Of a DNA stretch of 6,975 bases, positions 1 through 4,961 are shown in pieces. The stretch is from an uncultured Coriobacteriales bacterium. Lineage in GTDB: Bacteria > Actinomycetota > Coriobacteriia > Coriobacteriales > UMGS124. Numbering within the stretch: position 1 is the stretch's first letter; each line of letters opens with the position of its first letter. The position numbers were made by a program, and so were the translations under genes. The stretch is from positions 3,575 through 10,549 of the forward strand of contig CAIFEU010000088.1 in NCBI GenBank assembly GCA_903789505.1, in the 5' to 3' direction. The notes under the pieces are model-generated. The model saw nothing but the letters and a program-made list of their open reading frames with translations. It did no database searches and had not been told where the DNA came from.

Positions 1-134
1 CCAGCGCTCTGGTACCCCCTACCACCCCCTGGGGCCCCCCCGCCCCCGCCCCCCCGGAGGCCCCGCCCATCGCCCTCCGGGCCCCGCCGGGGGGGGGGCC
101 GCCGCGACACCAGAACACGAGAGGAGACAGACGG
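1..134 (+). other. Low-complexity G/C-rich leader upstream of leuC
   Basis: No reading frame here looks like a gene. The first 60 bases are long C runs broken by single G. Positions 89-98 are ten consecutive G. Several mutually exclusive hairpins can be drawn: CCGGAGG (54-60) with CCTCCGG (74-80), GGCCCC (80-85) with GGGGCC (95-100), and the C run at 49-57 with the G run at 87-95. The region could be the end of an upstream transcript plus the 5' untranslated leader of leuC, and the competing folds would suit an attenuator. No leader peptide with leucine codons, no T-box motif and no clear -35/-10 pair is visible, so any regulatory role is inference. Confidence 0.4.
121..126 (+). promoter_or_regulatory. 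Ribosome binding site of leuC
   Basis: GAGGAG lies eight bases before the ATG at 135. It supports that start over the in-frame ATG at 147, which would sit 20 bases from the same motif. Confidence 0.75.
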
Positions 135-1403
135 ATGCCACGTCCCATGACCATGGCCGAGAAGATCCTGGCGCGCCACGCCCACCTGGACGAGGTCGTG
201 CCCGGACAGCTGATCGAGTGCGACTTGGACCTGGTGCTGTCCAACGACATCACGGCGCCCATCGCGATCAAGACCTTCGGGGAGCTGGGCGCAGACCGCG
301 TGTTCGACCCCACGCGCATCTGCCTGGTGCCCGACCACTACGCCCCCAACAAGGACATCAAGAGCGCCGAGCAGACCAAGTGCGTGCGCGACTTCGCCCG
401 TGCCCAGGGCATCACGCACTACTGGGAGGTCGGCTGCATGGGCATCGAGCACGCCCTGCTGCCCGAGCAGGGGGTCGTCGTCCCCGGCGACCTCATCATC
501 GGGGCCGACTCGCACACCTGCACCTACGGCGGCATCGGCGCGTTCGCGACCGGCGTGGGGTCGACCGACGCCGGCGTCGGCTACGCGACCGGCCGCGCCT
601 GGTTCAAGGTGCCGCGCACGCTGCGCTTCGTGATCGACGGGGAGCTGCCGCGCTACTCCAGCGCCAAGGACGTCATCCTGCACATCATCGGCAAGATCGG
701 CGTCGACGGCGCGCTGTACGCGGCGATGGAGTTCGCCGGCTCGACGGTCGAGGCGATGTCGGTCGAGGGGCGCCTCACGATCGCGAACATGGCGATCGAG
801 GCGGGCGGAAAGGCCGGCCTGTTCGAGGTCGACGACAAGACGCGCGCCTACTACGCCGGGACCGCCGAGCGCCCGATCGTCGAGTACCACCCCGACCCCG
901 ACGCGGAGTACGCGCAGGTCTACCACATCGACGCCGCCGACATCGTGCCCTGCGTGAGCTGGCCGCACCTGCCCAGCAACACCCGGCCGGTCGCCGAGAG
1001 CCGCGACGTCGACATCGACCAGGCAGTGATCGGCTCGTGCACCAACGGCCGCATCGAGGACATGCGCGCCGCCGCCGACGTCCTGCGCGGGCGCAGGGTC
1101 GACCCCTGGGTGCGCTGCATCGTGATCCCCGCGACGCAGGCGGTGTGGAAGCAGTGCGTCGACGAGGGGCTGATGGACGTCTTCATCGACGCCGGCTGCG
1201 CCGTCTCGACCCCGACGTGCGGCCCGTGCCTGGGCGGCTACATGGGCGTCCTGGCCGATGGCGAGCGCTGCATCTCGACGACCAACCGCAACTTCGTCGG
1301 CCGCATGGGCGCCAAGACCTCGGAGGTCTACCTGGCAAACCCTGCCGTCGCAGCTGCCAGCGCCGTCGCCGGGCACATCGCGCTGCCCAGCGACCTCGAC
1401 TAG
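135..1403 (+). CDS. leuC: 3-isopropylmalate dehydratase large subunit
   Basis: Large, iron-sulfur-bearing subunit of isopropylmalate isomerase. With LeuD it converts 2-isopropylmalate to 3-isopropylmalate through isopropylmaleate in the cytoplasmic leucine pathway. The 422-residue protein is a full-length member of the short LeuC/HacA type of the aconitase superfamily. The N-terminal TMAEKILARHA is typical of the family, and the active-site stretch GADSHTCTYGG is present near residue 125. The three [4Fe-4S] ligands are visible as Cys302 in GSCTNGR and Cys362 and Cys365 in TCGPC. The short type also includes homoaconitase large subunits, which sequence alone separates poorly, but the adjacent leuD and leuB make the leucine role by far the most likely. 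The start at 135 has a good Shine-Dalgarno. The 48-base gap to leuD holds a 12-base palindrome (1406-1417) but no T tract, so transcription should read through. Confidence 0.96.
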   Translation: MPRPMTMAEKILARHAHLDEVVPGQLIECDLDLVLSNDITAPIAIKTFGELGADRVFDPTRICLVPDHYAPNKDIKSAEQTKCVRDFARAQGITHYWEVGCMGIEHALLPEQGVVVPGDLIIGADSHTCTYGGIGAFATGVGSTDAGVGYATGRAWFKVPRTLRFVIDGELPRYSSAKDVILHIIGKIGVDGALYAAMEFAGSTVEAMSVEGRLTIANMAIEAGGKAGLFEVDDKTRAYYAGTAERPIVEYHPDPDAEYAQVYHIDAADIVPCVSWPHLPSNTRPVAESRDVDIDQAVIGSCTNGRIEDMRAAADVLRGRRVDPWVRCIVIPATQAVWKQCVDEGLMDVFIDAGCAVSTPTCGPCLGGYMGVLADGERCISTTNRNFVGRMGAKTSEVYLANPAVAAASAVAGHIALPSDLD

Positions 1404-1440
1404 GCGCGCCGCGGCGCATCCAGGCCCTAGCACGAGCACG

Positions 1441-1446
1441 AAGGAG
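1441..1446 (+). promoter_or_regulatory. Ribosome binding site of leuD
   Basis: AAGGAG lies five bases before the ATG at 1452. It is a strong, well-placed Shine-Dalgarno that fixes the start. Confidence 0.8.
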
Positions 1447-1451
1447 AGAAC

Positions 1452-1958
1452 ATGCAACTGAGAGGAACCGTCCATCGCTTCGGGCGCGACGTCGACACCG
1501 ACGTCATCATCCCGGCGCGCTACCTGAACACCTCCGACCCGGCGGAGCTGGCCAAGCACTGCATGGAGGACATCGACGCCGACTTCGTCGCGCGCGTCAA
1601 GCCCGGCGACATCATCGTGGCCGAGGAGAACTTCGGCTGCGGCTCGAGCCGCGAGCACGCCCCGGTGGCGATCAAGGCGTCCGGCGTCTCGTGCGTCATC
1701 GCGAAGAGCTTTGCGCGCATCTTCTACCGCAACTCGATCAACGTCGGCCTCCCGATCATGGAGTGCCCCGAGGCGGTCGACGCGATCAGCGCCGGCGACG
1801 TGGTCGACGTCGACGCCGACGCGGGCGTCATCCGCGACGAGACCACCGGCGCCCAGTTCCAGGCGCAGCCGTTCCCGCCGTTCATCCAGCAGATCATCGC
1901 CGACGGCGGCCTGGTCGAGCACACCAGGCGCCAGCTGGCGCAGAAGAGGGGAGAGTAG
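1452..1958 (+). CDS. leuD: 3-isopropylmalate dehydratase small subunit
   Basis: Small (swivel-domain) subunit of isopropylmalate isomerase; it completes the active site formed with LeuC. The 168-residue protein is full length for the short LeuD type, which lacks the extra C-terminal part of the roughly 200-residue proteobacterial and mycobacterial forms. The start GTVHRFGRDVDTDVIIPARYL is characteristic. The conserved NFGCGSSREHAP stretch is at residues 60-71 and is followed by the family segment IAKSFARIFYRNSINVGLP. The substrate-selecting loop reads YLNT (residues 24-27). Methanogen homoaconitase small subunits carry YLRT there, so the Asn argues against a homoaconitase assignment, as does the neighbouring leuB. 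It lies between leuC (48 bases before) and leuB (five bases after), in a typical tight operon. Confidence 0.96.
   Translation: MQLRGTVHRFGRDVDTDVIIPARYLNTSDPAELAKHCMEDIDADFVARVKPGDIIVAEENFGCGSSREHAPVAIKASGVSCVIAKSFARIFYRNSINVGLPIMECPEAVDAISAGDVVDVDADAGVIRDETTGAQFQAQPFPPFIQQIIADGGLVEHTRRQLAQKRGE
1948..1955 (+). promoter_or_regulatory. Ribosome binding site of leuB, inside the end of leuD
   Basis: The purine-rich GGGGAGAG overlaps the last codons of leuD and ends eight bases before the leuB ATG at 1964. This arrangement suggests translational coupling of leuD and leuB. It also decides the leuB start, because the same reading frame stays open for a long way upstream. Confidence 0.65.
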
Positions 1959-1963
1959 GCCGC

Positions 1964-3112
1964 ATGGCTTCCAAGACGTATCGCATCTGCACGCTTCCCG
2001 GCGATGGGATCGGGCCGGAGATCATGGCCCAGGCAGTCAAGGCCCTCGAGGCGATCGGCCGCGCGTATGACGTCGACTTCCAGTGCGAGGAGCATCTGAT
2101 CGGCGGGTGCGCGATCGACGCGACCGCCGCCGCGGGGCGGACCCCCACGGCGCTGCCCGACGAGACGCTCGAGGCGGCGCGCGCATGCGACGCGGTCCTG
2201 CTCGCCGCCGTGGGCGGCCCGAAGTGGGACGGCGCGGCCCCCGGCCAGGCGCGCCCCGAACAGGGGCTGCTGGCGATCCGCAAGCAGCTCGGCCTGTACC
2301 TCAACCTGCGTCCCGTCCGCGTCTACCCGGCGCTCATCGACGCGAGCCCGCTTCGTCCCGAGCGCCTGAAGGGCGTCGACCTGGTCATCGTGCGCGAGCT
2401 GACCGGCGGCCTGTACTTCGGTGCGCACGAGCGCAAGACCGACGTCGCCGGCGCGGGCGCCGACGGCAGACCCGGGACCTTCTGCCGCGACACGATGGAG
2501 TACTCCGAGTACGAGATCGAGCGCGTGGTGCGCTGGGCGTTCGAGGCGGCGCGCCGCCGCCCGTCCAAGCGCGTCGCGTCGGTGGACAAGGCCAACGTCC
2601 TGGAGACCTCGCGGCTGTGGCGCGAGGTCGCCCACCGCGTCGCCGCCGAGTACCCCGACGTCGAGGAGACCGACGTGCTGGTCGACAACTGCTCGATGCA
2701 GCTGGTGAACAACCCCGCGCAGTTCAGCGTCCTGGTGACCGAGAACACGTTCGGTGACATCCTGTCCGACGAGGCCTCGATGCTCTCCGGGTCGCTGGGC
2801 ATGCTCGCCTCGGCGAGCCTGGGCGACGGCACCGCGCTGTACGAGCCCAGCCACGGCTCCGCGCCCGACATCGCCGGCCGCGGCATCGCCAACCCCATCG
2901 CCCAGCTGCTCAGCGTCGAGCTGATGCTGCGCTACAGCTTCAAGATGGACGACGCCGCCGACGCCCTCGCCGGTGCGATCGACGACGTCCTTGCGGACGG
3001 CTGGCGCACCGGCGACATCGCCGACGCGTCGACGCCCGCGGACCACAGGCTCGGCACCGACGCGATGGGCGACAAGGTGGTCGAGGCGTTCGAGGCGCGC
3101 GCGGCGCGGTAG
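1964..3112 (+). CDS. leuB: 3-isopropylmalate dehydrogenase
   Basis: Oxidises and decarboxylates 3-isopropylmalate with NAD+ to give 2-ketoisocaproate, the leucine precursor; a cytoplasmic, usually dimeric enzyme. The 382-residue protein is slightly longer than the roughly 345-365 residues common in the family. The start YRICTLPGDGIGPEI is classic. Substrate-binding arginines are visible as Arg106, Arg116 and Arg144 (RELTGG), and the catalytic pair is Tyr151 and Lys209 (VDKANVL). Metal-binding aspartates are Asp241, Asp265 and Asp269 (NTFGDILSDE). Asp302 in HGSAPDIAG sits where NAD-specific enzymes keep an aspartate, so NAD rather than NADP is expected. Roles were assigned by matching the order and spacing of the Thermus enzyme motifs from memory. 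The frame is open upstream to about 218, but ATG 1964 fits the family N-terminus and has a Shine-Dalgarno. It is the last gene of the leuCDB unit. Confidence 0.96.
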   Translation: MASKTYRICTLPGDGIGPEIMAQAVKALEAIGRAYDVDFQCEEHLIGGCAIDATAAAGRTPTALPDETLEAARACDAVLLAAVGGPKWDGAAPGQARPEQGLLAIRKQLGLYLNLRPVRVYPALIDASPLRPERLKGVDLVIVRELTGGLYFGAHERKTDVAGAGADGRPGTFCRDTMEYSEYEIERVVRWAFEAARRRPSKRVASVDKANVLETSRLWREVAHRVAAEYPDVEETDVLVDNCSMQLVNNPAQFSVLVTENTFGDILSDEASMLSGSLGMLASASLGDGTALYEPSHGSAPDIAGRGIANPIAQLLSVELMLRYSFKMDDAADALAGAIDDVLADGWRTGDIADASTPADHRLGTDAMGDKVVEAFEARAAR

Positions 3113-3139
3113 GCATGACTCGGATGTGCATGTGCGCGG

Positions 3140-3159
3140 CACCCGTTGGCGAACGGGTG
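3140..3159 (+). terminator. Hairpin after leuB, possible weak terminator
   Basis: CACCCGTT (3140-3147) pairs perfectly with AACGGGTG (3152-3159) around a four-base loop, 27 bases after the leuB stop. No T tract follows, so it is not a standard intrinsic terminator. It could stabilise the 3' end of the leu message or act as a U-less terminator of the kind proposed in actinobacteria. Confidence 0.4.
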
Positions 3160-3171
3160 GGCAAGACGTTC

Positions 3172-3195
3172 CCCGCGAGGCCGCGTCGTCGCGGG
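3172..3195 (+). repeat. Second inverted repeat after leuB
   Basis: CCCGCGA (3172-3178) pairs with TCGCGGG (3189-3195) around a ten-base loop, 13 bases after the previous hairpin. In such GC-rich DNA a seven-base match can arise by chance. Its tandem position after the first hairpin is the only reason to list it. Confidence 0.25.
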
Positions 3196-3398
3196 TGGGC
3201 GGCGTGCGTCCAGGAAGGCCATGCTCGGATGGTGGGCGATGGGCGCCGCGCGCATGCGTTCCTTCTCGTCTAGGGCGTGGCCCTGGACATCCTCGAGGCG
3301 CGCTGCAACGCGTGCGGCGCGTCGCGCCCCTCGCGCAGCCGACCCGCACCGCCCGCGCCTCTTCGCGTGACGCCCACACGGCGCGGGCGCAAAGGTCG

Positions 3399-3404
3399 TA
3401 TCCT
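3399..3404 (+). promoter_or_regulatory. Possible -10 element for the thiC transcript
   Basis: TATCCT is one of the few AT-containing hexamers in the gap and would place a transcription start near 3411, just ahead of the repeats and terminator of the thiC leader. No good -35 hexamer is seen 16-18 bases upstream, so this is a weak call. Confidence 0.25.
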
Positions 3405-3416
3405 CAACGGGAGACG

Positions 3417-3433
3417 AGAGGCAACCAGAGGCA
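3417..3433 (+). repeat. Direct repeat AGAGGCA in the thiC leader
   Basis: AGAGGCA occurs at 3417-3423 and again at 3427-3433, a period of ten bases, ending immediately before the terminator stem. CGAGAG (3415-3420), which overlaps the first copy, is the exact complement of CTCTCG (3446-3451) in the terminator loop region. The repeat could be an RNA or protein recognition element; its function is unknown. Confidence 0.4.
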
Positions 3434-3473
3434 GGGGCGGTGCGGCTCTCGAGGCCGCGTCGCCCCTTTTTTT
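3434..3473 (+). terminator. Intrinsic terminator or attenuator upstream of thiC
   Basis: GGGGCGGTGCGGC (3434-3446) pairs over 13 positions, two of them G-U, with GCCGCGTCGCCCC (3454-3466) around the seven-base loop TCTCGAG. Seven T follow directly (3467-3473). This is the clearest intrinsic terminator in the window and points along the + strand. It lies 322 bases after the leuB stop and 63 bases before the thiC start. It may simply end read-through from leuB, but its closeness to thiC also fits conditional termination within a thiC leader. No competing antiterminator stem is obvious. Confidence 0.85.
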
Positions 3474-3521
3474 CTGCGGGACGCGCCGCGACGGTGGCGC
3501 GCGGCCCCGGACCGAGGACCC

Positions 3522-3528
3522 GGAGGAG
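3522..3528 (+). promoter_or_regulatory. Ribosome binding site of thiC
   Basis: GGAGGAG lies eight bases before the ATG at 3537. It overlaps the in-frame GTG at 3528, which excludes that codon as the start and supports 3537. Confidence 0.8.
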
Positions 3529-3536
3529 TGAGCAGC

Positions 3537-4844
3537 ATGACCTACGCAACCCAGATGGACGCCGCCCGACAGGGCGTCGTGACCCCCCAGATGCGAGCGG
3601 TTGCCGCCAAGGAGGGCATCGACGCCGAGCGCCTGCGCGACCTGGTCGCCTCCGGGCGCGTCGCGATACCCGCCAACGTCCACCACGCCTGCCTCGACCC
3701 CAACGGCATCGGGTTCGAGCTGCGGACGAAGATCAACGTGAACCTCGGCACCTCGCGCGACTGGTCCGACCTCGACATGGAGATGGGGAAGGCGCGCTCC
3801 GCCGTCGAGCTGGGTGCGGAGTCGATCATGGACCTGTCGAGCTGTGGCGACACCCGGACGTTCCGCCGCAGGCTGGTCCAGGAGATCCCGGCGATCATCG
3901 GCACCGTCCCGGTCTACGACGCGGTCGTGCACTACGCCAAGCCGCTGTCGCAGATCACCGCGCAGGAGTGGCTCGACGCGCTCGAGATGCACGCGACCGA
4001 CGGCGTCGACTTCGTGACGCTGCACGTGGCGATGAACCGCCAGAGCGCCGCCCGCATCAAGGAGACCGGCCGCAAGATGAACGTCGTGTCGCGCGGTGGC
4101 GCGCTGATGTTTGCCTGGATGGAGATGACCGGCCAGGAGAACCCGTTCTACGAGCGCTTCGACGAGGTCCTCGACATCTGCCGAGCCCACGACGTCACGA
4201 TCTCGCTGGGCGACTCGTGTCGTCCCGGCTGCCTTGCCGACGCCGGTGACGAGGCGCAGATGGGGGAGCTCGTCACGCTGGGGGAGCTGGTGCGCCGCGC
4301 GTGGGAGCGCGACGTCCAGGTCATCGTCGAGGGGCCAGGCCACGTGCCGCTCGACCAGGTGGCGGCGCAGATGCAGGTCGAGAGGAGCGTCTGTCACGGC
4401 GCGCCGTTCTACGTGCTCGGTCCGCTGGTCACCGATGTCGCTCCGGGCTACGACCACATCACCGCCGCGATCGGCGGGGCGGTCGCGGCGATGTCGGGGG
4501 CGTCGTTCCTGTGCTACGTCACGCCCGCCGAGCACCTGCGCCTGCCCGACGCCGCCGACGTTCGCGAGGGCATCATGGCGTTCAAGATCGCCGCGCACGC
4601 AGCCGATGTCGCCAAGGGCCTCCCCGGCGCCCGCGACTGGGACGACCGCATGGCCGACGCCCGTCGCAGGCTCGACTGGGAGGAGCAGTTCAGCTTGGCG
4701 ATCGACCCGGACAAGGCGCGGCGCTATCGCGCGCAGGCAGTCCCCGAGGAGGAGCAGACCTGCAGCATGTGCGGCAACTTCTGCGCGGTCAAGAACATGA
4801 ACGACGCACTCGCGGGCCTCAAGGTCGACGTCATCGGCGAATAG
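3537..4844 (+). CDS. thiC: Phosphomethylpyrimidine synthase ThiC (short form)
   Basis: Radical-SAM enzyme that rearranges 5-aminoimidazole ribotide to hydroxymethylpyrimidine phosphate, the pyrimidine half of thiamine, in the cytoplasm. The 435-residue protein is the short form; it lacks the extra N-terminal domain of the roughly 600-residue enzymes of E. coli and B. subtilis. Conserved stretches in order are NVNLGTSRD (68-76), SRGGAL (185-190), LGDSCRPG (224-231), VEGPGHVPLDQV (264-275) and LGPLVTDVAPGYDHITAAIGGA (294-315). The C-terminal cluster motif CSMCGNFC supplies Cys409, Cys412 and Cys416, a CX2CX3C spacing rather than the CX2CX4C of the long enzymes. The frame is open far upstream of 3537, but ATG 3537 has a strong Shine-Dalgarno and gives the usual N-terminus. 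No other thiamine gene is nearby. Control probably acts through the terminator-bearing leader, since no TPP riboswitch is visible. Confidence 0.96.
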   Translation: MTYATQMDAARQGVVTPQMRAVAAKEGIDAERLRDLVASGRVAIPANVHHACLDPNGIGFELRTKINVNLGTSRDWSDLDMEMGKARSAVELGAESIMDLSSCGDTRTFRRRLVQEIPAIIGTVPVYDAVVHYAKPLSQITAQEWLDALEMHATDGVDFVTLHVAMNRQSAARIKETGRKMNVVSRGGALMFAWMEMTGQENPFYERFDEVLDICRAHDVTISLGDSCRPGCLADAGDEAQMGELVTLGELVRRAWERDVQVIVEGPGHVPLDQVAAQMQVERSVCHGAPFYVLGPLVTDVAPGYDHITAAIGGAVAAMSGASFLCYVTPAEHLRLPDAADVREGIMAFKIAAHAADVAKGLPGARDWDDRMADARRRLDWEEQFSLAIDPDKARRYRAQAVPEEEQTCSMCGNFCAVKNMNDALAGLKVDVIGE

Positions 4845-4854
4845 CGCGCGGGCG

Positions 4855-4870
4855 GCGCCGTCCCGGGCGC
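4855..4870 (+). terminator. Weak hairpin after thiC
   Basis: GCGCC (4855-4859) can pair with GGCGC (4866-4870) ten bases after the thiC stop, followed by only two T. It is a poor terminator at best. Read-through into the ABC-F gene 117 bases downstream of thiC is plausible. Confidence 0.25.
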
Positions 4871-4919
4871 TTCGCACATGGGCTGGCGCTCGCGGGGTGG
4901 GGCTGCCTAGGGGGCGTGT

Positions 4920-4934
4920 CGCCGCCTGGCGGCG
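4920..4934 (+). repeat. Hairpin just upstream of the ABC-F ribosome binding site
   Basis: CGCCGC (4920-4925) pairs with GCGGCG (4929-4934) around a three-base loop, ending 11 bases before the AAGGGAG ribosome binding site. It could affect message stability or ribosome access. Chance is a real alternative in DNA this GC-rich. Confidence 0.3.
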
Positions 4935-4945
4935 GGAATCGTGTC

Positions 4946-4952
4946 AAGGGAG
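4946..4952 (+). promoter_or_regulatory. Ribosome binding site of the ABC-F gene
   Basis: AAGGGAG lies nine bases before the GTG at 4962. It falls inside the longer frame that would begin at the GTG at 4941, so it favours 4962 as the true start. Confidence 0.65.
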
Positions 4953-4961
4953 CGGGGAAAC

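Larger units (their letters stand above)
3113..3398. other. Intergenic stretch after leuB, no gene recognised
   Basis: These 286 bases, part of the 424-base leuB-thiC gap, contain no reading frame on either strand that resembles a known protein, no tRNA-like cloverleaf that I can find, and none of the conserved TPP riboswitch segments such as CUGAGA. Two hairpins near the leuB end are listed separately. The remainder is GC-rich and featureless to the eye. It probably holds the end of the leu transcript and the promoter for thiC. Confidence 0.5.

Noticed and set aside
218..1963. Upstream extension of the leuB frame through leuC and leuD
   Set aside because: The translation is Arg-rich and meaningless until ATG 1964, where the true LeuB N-terminus begins.
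1724..3379. Long open frame of 551 codons on the minus strand opposite leuB
   Set aside because: It lies antisense to a clear leuB, is rich in Arg, Ala and Gly with no recognisable domain, and is expected from GC-rich codon third positions.
3493..3504. T-box-like GGTGGCGCGCGG before thiC
   Set aside because: The match to the T-box core is imperfect, it lies after the terminator rather than in its 5' arm, and thiC is not an amino-acid gene.
2973..3536. Upstream extension of the thiC frame
   Set aside because: It overlaps the leuB end and crosses the terminator. It has no similarity to the N-terminal domain of long ThiC, and ATG 3537 has its own ribosome site.
3113..3536. TPP riboswitch upstream of thiC
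   Set aside because: I looked for the conserved CUGAGA and GAACCUGAU-type segments on the + strand and found neither.
2932..3549. Minus-strand frame of 205 codons over the leuB-thiC gap
   Set aside because: A short part looks somewhat protein-like, but it overlaps leuB, has no recognisable family, and I saw no convincing ribosome site.
3270..4877. Long open frame of 535 codons on the minus strand opposite thiC
   Set aside because: It is a shadow of thiC with biased, repetitive composition and no family motif.
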